Shown one piece after another: positions 33,119 through 41,225 of a stretch of DNA of 48,717 nt. A model generated the notes under the pieces. That model was given only the letters and a program-made list of their open reading frames with translations. It did not search any database and was not told the origin of the DNA. Source of the stretch: CAVAWX01 sp963592385 (lineage in GTDB: Bacteria > Actinomycetota > Coriobacteriia > Coriobacteriales > QAMH01); assembly GCA_963592385.1 (NCBI GenBank), contig CAVAWX010000002.1, positions 1 through 48,717 on the forward strand, read 5' to 3'. Numbering within the stretch: the stretch's first letter is position 1; each line of letters opens with the position of its first letter. The position numbers and the translations under genes were made by a program.

Positions 33119-34168
33119 ATGATCGAGATTTGCGGGCTGGGCAAGACCTGGGACGACGGCACCAGGGTGCTCGACGACATCAACCTCTCCATCGACGACG
33201 GGGAGGTCTACGCCATCGTCGGGCGCTCCGGCGCGGGCAAGTCCACGCTGCTGCGCTGCATCAACGGGCTGACCGGCTACCAGGAAGGCTCGCTCAAGGT
33301 GGACGGCCGCGAGGTGGGGGAGCTTTCCGAGGGGCAGCTGCGCGAGCTGCGCCGCGAGATGGGCATGGTCTTCCAGCACTTCTCGCTGCTGGAACGCGCG
33401 ACGGTGTTTCAAAACGTCGCCCTGCCGATGAAGTGCTGGGGCTACAAGAAGCCCGAGATCGAGAAGAAGGTCACGGGGCTGCTGAAGCTCGTCGGGCTCG
33501 AAGACCGCGCCGACGCCCGCCCGCGCAACCTCTCCGGCGGCCAGAAGCAGCGCGTCGCCATTGCGCGCGCGCTCACCATGGACCCCAAGTTCATCCTCTC
33601 CGACGAGGCCACGAGCGCGCTCGACCCCAAGACGACGGGCTCGATACTGGACCTGTTCATGGAGATCAACGAGAAGCTGGGCATCACCGTCGTCTTCGTG
33701 ACGCACCAGATGGAGGTCGTGCGCGCGGTCTGCCAGCGGGCATGCGTGCTCGAAGACGGGCGCATCGCCTCGGCGGGCACGGTGGAAGACATCTTCATCG
33801 AGCGGCCCGAGGCGCTGGGGCGGCTTTTGGGCGAGCACGAGAAGGACTTGCCGACGTCCGGCCACAACATCCAGATCGCCTACCGCATCCGCGACGTCGC
33901 CGACGGGCAGCTTCTGGCCGCCATGTCCAAGGAGCTCGACTACCTGCTGCCCGTGCTCGACGGCCAGATCCTCGAGTACCGCGGCGAGCGCATGGGCATC
34001 TTCGTCGTGAACGTCGACGACGCGCATTTCGAGGCCGCATGCCGCTACCTCGACGGGCGCGGCGTCGATTGGAAGAAGCTGGGGCGCGGCGGCGTGGACG
34101 TGGGCGGCCACAGCGATGCGGACGGACGTGCCGGCGCCCGCAGCGGCAGCGCGGGAAGGGGGGAGTAG
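33119..34168 (+). CDS. metN: Methionine ABC transporter ATP-binding protein MetN
   Basis: The ATPase of the MetNIQ importer, 349 residues. The Walker A box is GRSGAGKS at residues 35-42, with MVFQHFSLL (Q loop), signature LSGGQKQR, Walker B FILSDEATSALDP and FVTHQMEVV (switch histidine). The C-terminal 90 residues form the NIL/ACT-like domain (NIQIAYRIRDV to FVVNVDDAHFEAACRYL) that senses intracellular methionine in E. coli MetN. I chose the ATG at 33119 behind AAGAAGG over an earlier ATG that adds a basic extension. metI starts 2 bases after its stop. Confidence 0.95.
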   Translation: MIEICGLGKTWDDGTRVLDDINLSIDDGEVYAIVGRSGAGKSTLLRCINGLTGYQEGSLKVDGREVGELSEGQLRELRREMGMVFQHFSLLERATVFQNVALPMKCWGYKKPEIEKKVTGLLKLVGLEDRADARPRNLSGGQKQRVAIARALTMDPKFILSDEATSALDPKTTGSILDLFMEINEKLGITVVFVTHQMEVVRAVCQRACVLEDGRIASAGTVEDIFIERPEALGRLLGEHEKDLPTSGHNIQIAYRIRDVADGQLLAAMSKELDYLLPVLDGQILEYRGERMGIFVVNVDDAHFEAACRYLDGRGVDWKKLGRGGVDVGGHSDADGRAGARSGSAGRGE

Positions 34169-34170
34169 CG

Positions 34171-34839
34171 ATGGTCTTGGAAAACTACACCCTGCTCGAG
34201 ATCTTCCAGATGCTCATCCTGCCCGCCGTCGGCGTCACGCTGAAGATGGTGTTTCTGTCGGGGCTGTTCGCCACGGTGCTGGGCTTTGCCATCGGCATCG
34301 TGCTCGTCGTCACGGAAAAGGGCGGCCTGTGCGAGAACGCCGTCATCTACAAGGTGCTCAACGTCGTGGTGAACATCGTGCGCTCGTTCCCGTTCATCAT
34401 ATTGATGATCTCGATCATCCCCTTCACCCGCCTGATCGTGGGCACCTCGATCGGCGACACGGCCGCGCTCGTGCCGCTGACCGTGGCCGCCGCGCCCTTC
34501 ATCGGGCGCATCATCCAAAACGCGCTGAAGGAGGTGGACGCGGGGCTGGTCGAGGCGGCGCGCTCGTTTGGGGCGTCGCGCGTGCAGATCGTGTTTCGCG
34601 TCATGTTGAAGGAGGCGGTGCCGGCCATCGTCTCGGGGCTGACGCTGGCCGTGATCAACCTGCTCAGCTGCTCTGCGATGGCGGGCGCCATCGGCGCGGG
34701 CGGCCTGGGCGCGGTGGCGCTGATCTACGGCTACCAGAACTTCAACGAGACCATCATGTACAGCATATGCGCGATTCTCATCGTGCTGGTGGCGCTCCTG
34801 CAGTTCCTCGGCGATTTCCTCTACAAGAAGCTGAAGTAG
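34171..34839 (+). CDS. metI: Methionine ABC transporter permease MetI
   Basis: The 222-residue permease has five hydrophobic segments and the coupling EAA loop EAARSFGASRVQIVFRV. FPFIILMISIIPFTR and SAMAGAIGAGGLG are typical of MetI. A GGGGGGAG run within the last codons of metN precedes the ATG, and only 2 bases separate the genes. It closes the lyase-MATE-metQNI block. The 153 bases after it, before the convergent phosphatase gene, contain no gene; a short TTGAGTTG-x-GCTCAG motif occurs twice there. Confidence 0.95.
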   Translation: MVLENYTLLEIFQMLILPAVGVTLKMVFLSGLFATVLGFAIGIVLVVTEKGGLCENAVIYKVLNVVVNIVRSFPFIILMISIIPFTRLIVGTSIGDTAALVPLTVAAAPFIGRIIQNALKEVDAGLVEAARSFGASRVQIVFRVMLKEAVPAIVSGLTLAVINLLSCSAMAGAIGAGGLGAVALIYGYQNFNETIMYSICAILIVLVALLQFLGDFLYKKLK

Positions 34840-34992
34840 CGCCCGCCGCCTCGCCGCCTCGCCGCGCGCAGTCCTCGGCGTCCACAGCCGTCCTTTGCGG
34901 CGAGTGGTTCGCGTCGGATGGCGTTGAGTTGTTGCTCAGTCAGGGTCTAGGCAGTGCGAGGCCGAAGGTTTTGCCAGGGATTGAGTTGGCGC

Positions 34993-35856
34993 TCAGGCCG
35001 CGGGTTCGGTCAGGGCCGCTTGGAGCCGGGCGCGTGCGTGCGCGTCGATGCCCAGCTGATGCGCGATGAAGGGATCCATCCCGCCGTAGCGTCTGTCCAC
35101 TTCACCATAGAAGGCGCCGATGTTTTGAGGGGAGGCGCGGTGCGAGTCGCACAGCTCGCGCGCCCGCGTCTCGTCGCCTCCGCACAGGCGCAAGAAGCGC
35201 TCGTAGGTGCCCTGGATGTGCGCGTCGCGCGAGGCGTTCGTGGCCAGGTAGTCGGCCAGCACCGCGTGGCGGTCCGCCCCCAGCACCTCCAGCGCCAGCG
35301 CCGCGAGTATGCCCGCGCGGTCCTTGCCGCCCGTGCAGTGCAGGTAGACGGGGGTGCCCGCCGCCGCGCGGGTGAAGAGCACGTCCAGGCCGCGCGCCAT
35401 CTGGGCGACGGTGGCCGGGTTGGCCGTGGAGCGGTAGAAGTCGGGCTGGTCGCAGGCGAAGTCGTGGCCGATCCGCACGGTGCCCGGCAGCTTCTTCGTG
35501 TACTCGAGCCCCACGATGTCCTTGTCGTAGAAGGGGATGTGCAGGTTTTCGACGCCCGCGATGTCCGGGTCGGGCTTCGCGGCGCGTTCCCAGCCGCAGC
35601 GCAGGTCGACGACGCACTTCACCCCGAGGGTGCCGAAGAGCATGTCGAGGTCTGCCGCGCTCGCGCCGAAAAGCGCCGCGCCCCGAAAGAGCAGGCCGCG
35701 CTTCACGCGCCGGGCGCCGCCTGCAGGCGTGCCGCCCAGTTCACGAAGCTCGCCGTCGCCCGCGCTCTCGCCGCCCGTCCCGCACAGCGCAGCCACAGGC
35801 GTCCCGCCCAAATCGCGCACGTTGCGCACGCACTCGAAGTGTATGGTCTCAGACAC
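34993..35856 (-). CDS. Tyrosine-protein phosphatase (Y_phosphatase3 family)
   Basis: The 287-residue protein carries the CX5R catalytic loop HCTGGKDRAG (Cys174, Arg180), VVDLRCGWER in the position of the usual VIDLR, and NVRDLGG near the N-terminus. These features define the actinobacterial tyrosine phosphatase family that includes PtpB. Between RDLGGTP (residue 14) and RELGGTP (residue 38) lie 24 extra residues. They look like an old duplication of this N-terminal motif. The GTG start is 12 bases after the helicase stop. The Shine-Dalgarno AAGGGG shares bases with that stop codon in the sequence GGGTGAAGGGG. Confidence 0.87.
   Translation of the reverse strand: MSETIHFECVRNVRDLGGTPVAALCGTGGESAGDGELRELGGTPAGGARRVKRGLLFRGAALFGASAADLDMLFGTLGVKCVVDLRCGWERAAKPDPDIAGVENLHIPFYDKDIVGLEYTKKLPGTVRIGHDFACDQPDFYRSTANPATVAQMARGLDVLFTRAAAGTPVYLHCTGGKDRAGILAALALEVLGADRHAVLADYLATNASRDAHIQGTYERFLRLCGGDETRARELCDSHRASPQNIGAFYGEVDRRYGGMDPFIAHQLGIDAHARARLQAALTEPAA
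35725..35817 (-). repeat. Diverged duplication of the RxLGGTP motif in the phosphatase gene
   Basis: Segments at 35725-35745 and 35797-35817 match at 16 of 21 positions and lie 72 bp apart, so one in-frame 24-residue insertion separates them. It is more diverged than the rsmH and murG duplications. Confidence 0.5.
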
Positions 35857-35868
35857 GAAAGCGCCCCT

Positions 35869-38535
35869 TCACCCTATCCCGAGCTCTTCGGCAAAGCCCA
35901 CGCGGTAGTCGGAAAAGACGACGCTGCCCTCTTCCTGCGTCGCGTCCAGGTCCACGTCGCCGGCGATGCCGAAATCGTCGTCGCCGTCGGCGTCGTGGAC
36001 CATCTGCCGCACGTGCCAGACGTGGGCGCTCTTCTCGTCGGCCTCGTCGATGCTCAGATAGCGCGCCGAGCGGGCATCCCCGTCGAGCAGCACCTCGTCG
36101 TGGGCCTCGTAGAACTCGTCGAGCGCCGCCGTCCACGCCGCCTGCCCGAAGTGCATGTCCTCGTCCATGTCGGCCAGCGCCTTCGCGTCGCCGCGGGCCA
36201 TCTGCACCACGCGCGCGAACAGGGCGTTGCGCACGAGCAGCTGCACGGCCCGCCTGTCGCGCACCACGACGTCGGCCGCCTGCGGCGCGGCCAGCTCGGC
36301 CCCGGCGCCGTCGCCCTCTTCACCGCTCCCAAGCCCTGCCCACTCGTCGAGCAGGCTCGAGTCCGTGGTGCGCACGACCAGCCCCAGCCACTCGACGATC
36401 TCGTCCAAGCGCTCGTCGTAGGCGGCGTCCGGCACGGTCTTGTCGAGCACGCGCCACGCGTCCGACAGGTAGCGCAGCAGCGTGCCCTCCGAGCGGGCGA
36501 TGCCCAGCCGCGCGATGTAGCCCTTGAAGTCGCTCGCGCTTTCCACCATGTCGCGCAGGATGGATTTGCAGCTCAGGGTGAAATCGGCGGCCCAGGGCAC
36601 CTTCTCGCAGTAGGTGGCAAACGCCGGCTCCAGCAGCTCGGCCAGCGGCTGGGGGTGCTCGACCTCCTGCAGGCGCTCGATGCGCTCGTCGTAGTCCAGC
36701 CCCTCGGCCTTCATCTCCGCCATCGCGCGGTCGCGCTCCTGGCGCTGCTGCGCCCGCAGGATCTGCCAGGGGTCCTCGAGCGTGGCCTCCACCATCGAGA
36801 TCAGGTCGAGCGCGTAGTCGTCGTCTTCGCGGTCGAGCAGCTCGATCGCCGCCAGCAGGAAGGGCGACAGCGGCTGGTCGAGGGCCAGGTTGTCCGGCAT
36901 CTCGCAGGTCAGCTGGTAGTACATGCCCTCCTCGTCGCAGCCCTCCTCGACGACGCCGGCGGCCATGAGCGTGGCGAAGACCTCGGCGGCGCGCGTGTGC
37001 AGGCGCTCCTTTTCGCCCGGCTCCTGCGCGGAGTCGTCGATGAGCTTGTCCACGCGCGCGCGGGCGTCGCCGCCTTGGATCACCTCGTTTAACACCATGG
37101 AGTGGCTCACGCGCATGTGGGGGCGCAAGGTCTCGGGCGCGCTGTCCACGAGCTGCTCGAAGTGCTGGCGGTTCCAGGCCACGAATCCCTTCGGCGGCGT
37201 CTTCACCTTTGCCTTGCGCGCCTTCTTCGCGTCGCCGCCGGCCTTCGTCAGCGCCCGCGCCCGCTCGATGTCGTATTCGGTGGCCTCGCACACGACGCGC
37301 CCCGTGGCGTCGAAGCCGCTGCGGCCCGCGCGCCCCGCGATCTGGTGGAACTCGCGCGCGTTCAGGCGGCGCGTGCGGCGCCCGTCGTATTTGGCCAGCG
37401 CCGTCAGGAGCACGGTGTGGATGGGCACGTTGATCCCGACGCCCAAGGTGTCGGTCCCGCATATGACGGGTAAAAGGCCCTGCTGCGCGAGCTTTTCGAC
37501 GAGCAGGCGGTAGCGCGGCAGCATGCCGGCGTGGTGGATGCCGACGCCGCAGACGAGCAGGCGGCGCAGCGCCTTGCCGAAGGCCGTGGAGAAGCGCACG
37601 CCCGCGATCGCCTCCTTCACCCGCTCGCGCTGCTCCTTGCTCGACACGCCGTAGCTCGCAAGCGCCTGGGCGCTCTTGTAGGCCGCGTCCTGGGCGAAGT
37701 GCACGATGTAGATGGGGCTCGCGCCGCTCCGCAGCTCCAGCTCGACCGTGGCCTCGAGGGCCGTCTCGACGAACTCGTACTCGAGGGGGACGGGGCGCTC
37801 GGCTTCGGCCACCGTCTCCACGTGCCGGCCCGTGCGCGCGGCCAGCGACTCGGCGATGGCGCTCGTGTCGCCCAGGGTGGCGCTCATCAGCAGGAACTGC
37901 GCGTGCGGCAAGGCGAGCAGCGGCACCTGCCAGGCCCAGCCGCGCTGCGCGTCGCCGTAGTAGTGGAACTCGTCCATGACGACGCAGCCGATGTCGGCGT
38001 CGGCGCCCAGGCGCAGCGCGTCGTTTGCGAGGATCTCGGCCGTGCAGCAGATGACGGGCGCGTCCGTGTTCACCGCCACGTCGCCGGTGATCATGCCGAC
38101 GTTGTCGCGGCCGAGCACGCGCACCATGTCGAAGAACTTCTCGGAGACGAGCGCCTTGATGGGGGCGGTGTAGTAGGCGCGGCGGCCCGTGCATATGGCG
38201 GTGAAGCACAGGCCCAGCGCGACGAGCGACTTGCCCGAGCCGGTGGGCGTGCCGAGTATGACGTGGTCGCCGGCGGCAAGCGAGAGCAGCGCGTCTTCCT
38301 GGTGGGCCCACAGCTTCGTGCCGCGCGCCTCGACCCAGCCCAAGAAGAGGTCGAGGGCCTCGTCGGCGGGAATGTCCGGCCAGGCGTTCGGGTCGGCCGG
38401 CCAGGGGATGAGCGCGCCCAGGTCGGCCGGGGTGCCCGCGTCTGCCGCGCCCGCGTTGTCGCCGCCTTCTTTGCCCGCGTTTTCTTCGGCAGCGTCCACC
38501 TGCGCCTCTTCCCGCTCTGTCGTCTCGCGTTCCAT
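35869..38535 (-). CDS. DEAD/DEAH-box RNA helicase (DUF3516, Ski2-like)
   Basis: The 888-residue superfamily 2 helicase has Walker A GTPTGSGK at residues 95-102, the Walker B box MDEFH at 187-191, SAT at 218-220 and HQIAGRAGRSG as motif VI. The C-terminal half matches the DUF3516 arrangement found in actinobacterial Ski2-like helicases. It probably unwinds RNA or RNA-DNA; the substrate is not known. The first 35 residues are acidic and low-complexity. A TAGAAT on the minus strand (38548-38543) lies only 7 bases before the ATG and no Shine-Dalgarno is seen, so the transcript may be leaderless. Confidence 0.87.
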   Translation of the reverse strand: MERETTEREEAQVDAAEENAGKEGGDNAGAADAGTPADLGALIPWPADPNAWPDIPADEALDLFLGWVEARGTKLWAHQEDALLSLAAGDHVILGTPTGSGKSLVALGLCFTAICTGRRAYYTAPIKALVSEKFFDMVRVLGRDNVGMITGDVAVNTDAPVICCTAEILANDALRLGADADIGCVVMDEFHYYGDAQRGWAWQVPLLALPHAQFLLMSATLGDTSAIAESLAARTGRHVETVAEAERPVPLEYEFVETALEATVELELRSGASPIYIVHFAQDAAYKSAQALASYGVSSKEQRERVKEAIAGVRFSTAFGKALRRLLVCGVGIHHAGMLPRYRLLVEKLAQQGLLPVICGTDTLGVGINVPIHTVLLTALAKYDGRRTRRLNAREFHQIAGRAGRSGFDATGRVVCEATEYDIERARALTKAGGDAKKARKAKVKTPPKGFVAWNRQHFEQLVDSAPETLRPHMRVSHSMVLNEVIQGGDARARVDKLIDDSAQEPGEKERLHTRAAEVFATLMAAGVVEEGCDEEGMYYQLTCEMPDNLALDQPLSPFLLAAIELLDREDDDYALDLISMVEATLEDPWQILRAQQRQERDRAMAEMKAEGLDYDERIERLQEVEHPQPLAELLEPAFATYCEKVPWAADFTLSCKSILRDMVESASDFKGYIARLGIARSEGTLLRYLSDAWRVLDKTVPDAAYDERLDEIVEWLGLVVRTTDSSLLDEWAGLGSGEEGDGAGAELAAPQAADVVVRDRRAVQLLVRNALFARVVQMARGDAKALADMDEDMHFGQAAWTAALDEFYEAHDEVLLDGDARSARYLSIDEADEKSAHVWHVRQMVHDADGDDDFGIAGDVDLDATQEEGSVVFSDYRVGFAEELGIG

Positions 38536-38542
38536 GCGGGCG

Positions 38543-38548
38543 ATTCTA
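38543..38548 (-). promoter_or_regulatory. Possible -10 of the DUF3516 helicase gene
   Basis: TAGAAT read on the minus strand ends 7 bases before the ATG. If used, transcription would begin at or next to the start codon. No -35 hexamer is visible. Confidence 0.3.
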
Positions 38549-38702
38549 CCAGCCCCCGGCCGCCGCGCTTCCCGCGCGAGCTGCGCTTGAATCTTGCGTT
38601 TGGTGAACGGCGCGCGCGACTGTGCGCGACCACGCGCGCGACCGCCTTTCCGAACGCCGTCAACATGTCCGCTCGTGCGGCGGGGCGGGTGGCGAGCCGC
38701 GC

Positions 38703-38708
38703 TAGAAT
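38703..38708 (+). promoter_or_regulatory. Possible -10 of the glutaredoxin-like gene
   Basis: TAGAAT lies 44 bases before the ATG of the redox protein gene in the 217-base divergent region. That region is otherwise GC-rich with alternating GCGC inverted repeats around 38609-38642. Confidence 0.25.
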
Positions 38709-38752
38709 ACGATGCGTCGGATGCGGGATTTCACCACGAGGAGGGTTTCACC

Positions 38753-39001
38753 ATGGCGCAGGAAAAACCGGTTCTCTACTACTGGGGCCCGTGCCCCACG
38801 TGCGCGTTGGTCGTCGATTTCGCCGAGCAGCACGGCATCGAGCTGGACAAGCGCGACGTCGAGCAGCAAGGGCCTTTCGACGAGCTGTGCGCGCTGGGCG
38901 GCGACGCGAACCAGATCCCCTATCTCTACGCGGACGGCCAGCTCGTCCAAGGCGTCGAGGCGGCAAACGCCTACCTGCAAGAGCACTTCGCCTCCGCGTG
39001 A
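38753..39001 (+). CDS. Glutaredoxin-like thiol-redox protein (CPTC motif)
   Basis: The 82-residue protein begins with VLYYWGPCPTCALVVDFA, a thioredoxin-fold strand followed by a CxxC active site. It has the cis-proline region QIPYLYADGQLVQG and ends with a helix (ANAYLQEHF). This is the glutaredoxin fold, and the CPTC centre suggests thiol-disulfide exchange. The partner is unknown. GAGGAGG precedes the ATG at 38753; an earlier frame opening at 38594 lacks a family start. Confidence 0.8.
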   Translation: MAQEKPVLYYWGPCPTCALVVDFAEQHGIELDKRDVEQQGPFDELCALGGDANQIPYLYADGQLVQGVEAANAYLQEHFASA

Positions 39002-39082
39002 ACATGTGAGCGGCAACGCAGGCGCGGCGGCAGTTGTACCGAGGGCGCTGGGGCCTTCGGGATCGAGAAAGGGGTGCGCGAC

Positions 39083-40144
39083 GTGGTGGATGAGCTTTCA
39101 AACTCTGAAGGGCGCGAGATCGTTTCCGAGGAGTTCTACAGGCAGGTCTCCTCGATTTTGAGTGCTGCCCGCAGCAAGGCGTATGCGGCCGTCAACTTCG
39201 CCATGGTCGAGGCGTACTGGGAGATCGGACGCAGCATCATCGAGCAGCAGGGCGGTGAAGACCGGGCCGGGTACGGCGATGCGCTCGTGGAAGGGCTTGC
39301 TGCCAAGCTAACAAAAGACTTTGGGAGCGGCTTCGACGTTAGAAACCTGCGTTTCATGCGCCAGTTCTACCTTGCGTTCCCAATTCGGAACGCACTGCGT
39401 ACCGAATTGAGTTGGACCCATTACCGCAGGCTGTCGCGCATAGAGGACGTCGACGCGCGCATGTGGTACATGAACGAGTGCGCCGATTCGCGCTGGAGCA
39501 CGCGCCAGCTCGAGCGCCAAATCAACACGATGTTTCGCGAACGCCTGCTTGCCAGCAGGGACAAGGAGACCGTCGCGGCCGAGATCCAGAAAAGCGCTCC
39601 GCCAAAACGCCCCGAGGACATCATCCGCGACCCCTACGTGCTCGAGTTTCTGGGCTTTTCGGACGATCCCGCGTTTCGCGAGGACGGCCTCGAGCAGGCG
39701 CTCATCACGCACTTGCAGAAATTCCTGCTCGAGCTTGGCCGCGGCTTCACCTTCGAGGCGCGCCAGAAGCGCATTACCTTCGACGGCCGCCACTTCTACA
39801 TCGACCTCGTGTTCTACAACTACCGCATGCGCTGCTTCGTGCTCATAGACCTCAAGACCGGCGACCTCACGCACCAGGACCTGGGCCAGATGCAGATGTA
39901 CGTGAACTACTACACGCGCGAGCTGATGAACGAGGGCGACAATCCACCCATCGGCATCGTGCTGTGCGCCGACAAGAGCGATTCCATCGTGGAGTACACC
40001 CTGCCGCAGGACAACGAGCAGGTCTTCGCGGCCAAGTACCTGCCGTATCTTCCGAGCAAGGAAGAGCTGGCGCGCGAGCTGAGCGCCGAATACCGCGCAC
40101 TCGACGAGTCGGCCGCCGGAAAGGAAGAACATGAGCAGGACTGA
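39083..40144 (+). CDS. DUF1016 / PD-(D/E)XK nuclease-domain protein (YhcG family)
   Basis: The 353-residue protein has the N-terminal DUF1016 domain (ARSKAYAAVNFAMVEAYWEIGRSI, FMRQFYLAFP, LSWTHYRRL) and a C-terminal nuclease fold. The latter shows D241 in FYIDLVFYN, D256-L-K258 in LIDLKTG, then GQMQMYVNYY, which fits a PD-(D/E)XK active site. Homologues are common beside restriction or mobile loci, but the substrate is uncertain. The start is a GTG at 39083 with AGAAAGGGG 8 bases upstream; a GTG at 39074 overlaps that site. It is followed by the Fic gene after 138 bases. Confidence 0.85.
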   Translation: MVDELSNSEGREIVSEEFYRQVSSILSAARSKAYAAVNFAMVEAYWEIGRSIIEQQGGEDRAGYGDALVEGLAAKLTKDFGSGFDVRNLRFMRQFYLAFPIRNALRTELSWTHYRRLSRIEDVDARMWYMNECADSRWSTRQLERQINTMFRERLLASRDKETVAAEIQKSAPPKRPEDIIRDPYVLEFLGFSDDPAFREDGLEQALITHLQKFLLELGRGFTFEARQKRITFDGRHFYIDLVFYNYRMRCFVLIDLKTGDLTHQDLGQMQMYVNYYTRELMNEGDNPPIGIVLCADKSDSIVEYTLPQDNEQVFAAKYLPYLPSKEELARELSAEYRALDESAAGKEEHEQD

Positions 40145-40244
40145 TACTGGGGTTTTCGGACTCGTCTGGTGCGCTGCCACGCTTGTCTGCGAGCGCAGGC
40201 TCCGTGGCTTCTGTCCCGCCTATTATAAGGAGGCAATTTGTCGA

Positions 40245-40283
40245 ATGCGGTCTGACGAAGTTGCCGCCGGGAGGGGTGAGTGA
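40245..40283 (+). CDS. 12-codon mini-ORF coupled to the Fic gene
   Basis: AAGGAGG at 40227-40233 is followed 11 bases later by an ATG. It encodes MRSDEVAAGRGE, and the stop codon TGA shares its last base with the Fic ATG (TGATG). This arrangement suggests translational coupling or a leader peptide. It has no recognisable family and could be chance. Confidence 0.35.
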   Translation: MRSDEVAAGRGE

Positions 40284-41155
40284 TGAACGGAGTAACGGAG
40301 CATTCCGGTGAGATGGGCGCCAACAAGAAGCCCTGGCAGCTTGAGCTTGGGGAATACATCCGGCAAGGCGAGCCGGGCAGGGTGCAGAAGGCGGAGTCGT
40401 GGCAAACGGCCATCGGCCTGCAGCAGGTCGACGGCCTCGAGGTGTCCGACTACCTGCTCGACACCGCCAAGCTGCACGTTGAAGGCGACATCGACACGCA
40501 GGGCGCGCGCGAGCGCATCGAGAGCTACTACGAGCAGCGCCGCAGCAGGGGCGTCGTGGAGGACGGGACCGAGGAGGCCGACCTCGTCTCCCAGCGCATC
40601 GTCGAGCTGCTCGGCGAGCGGGCTTTCACGCTCTCGCCGCTGGCCTGGATGGGGATCCACCGCCGCCTCTTCGAAGGTATCTTCGACGGTGCGGGAAAGC
40701 CCCGCGACTACAACATCACCAAGGAGGAATGGGTGCTCAACGGCGACACGGTGACGTACGCGCCTTGCTCCGACCTCATGCCGACCCTCGAGTACGACTT
40801 CGACCGCGAGAGGGCGTTCTCGTATGCCGGGCTTTCAATCGAGGAAGCCGTCGAGCATCTCGCGCGCTTCGCCGCCGGCATCTGGCAGATTCACCCCTTC
40901 TGCGAGGGCAACACCCGCTCGACGGCCGTGCTGCTCATCAAGTACCTGCGCAGCATGGGTTTCGAGGCCGGCAACGAGCCCTTCGAGAGCAACTCCTGGT
41001 TTTTCCGAAACGCGCTCGTCCGCGCCAACTACGCGAATTACGAGGCGTCCGTGCATCCCACGTTGAAGCCGTTGACGGATTTTCTAGACAACGTCATGAC
41101 CGGCGCGAGGCACCCGCTGCGCAACAGGGAGCTTCACGTCGACTATTCCCGATGA
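40283..41155 (+). CDS. Fic-domain protein with an antitoxin-like N-terminal segment
   Basis: Fic proteins transfer AMP or other nucleotide moieties to target proteins. The catalytic loop is HPFCEGNTR at residues 204-212, matching HxFx(D/E)GNxR. Upstream, residues about 60-85 (TAKLHVEGDID, then a helix) resemble the VbhA-type inhibitory helix. The position expected to be Ser/Thr in [S/T]xxxE[G/N] is a lysine. The GNTR form replaces the usual GNGR. At 290 residues it is within family range. GGGAGGGGTGAG lies before the ATG. Target and activity are unknown. Confidence 0.82.
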   Translation: MNGVTEHSGEMGANKKPWQLELGEYIRQGEPGRVQKAESWQTAIGLQQVDGLEVSDYLLDTAKLHVEGDIDTQGARERIESYYEQRRSRGVVEDGTEEADLVSQRIVELLGERAFTLSPLAWMGIHRRLFEGIFDGAGKPRDYNITKEEWVLNGDTVTYAPCSDLMPTLEYDFDRERAFSYAGLSIEEAVEHLARFAAGIWQIHPFCEGNTRSTAVLLIKYLRSMGFEAGNEPFESNSWFFRNALVRANYANYEASVHPTLKPLTDFLDNVMTGARHPLRNRELHVDYSR

Positions 41156-41225
41156 ACGCCCCTGCATTCAGGCCCCGAAACCAGGCGAGCCCCTTTGTAA
41201 AATATATTCCAGGAGGTGGCAAACG

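Noticed and set aside
31352..34111. A 919-codon minus-strand frame across the MATE and met genes
   Set aside because: Antisense shadow of MATE, MetQ and MetN, all of which show full family motifs.
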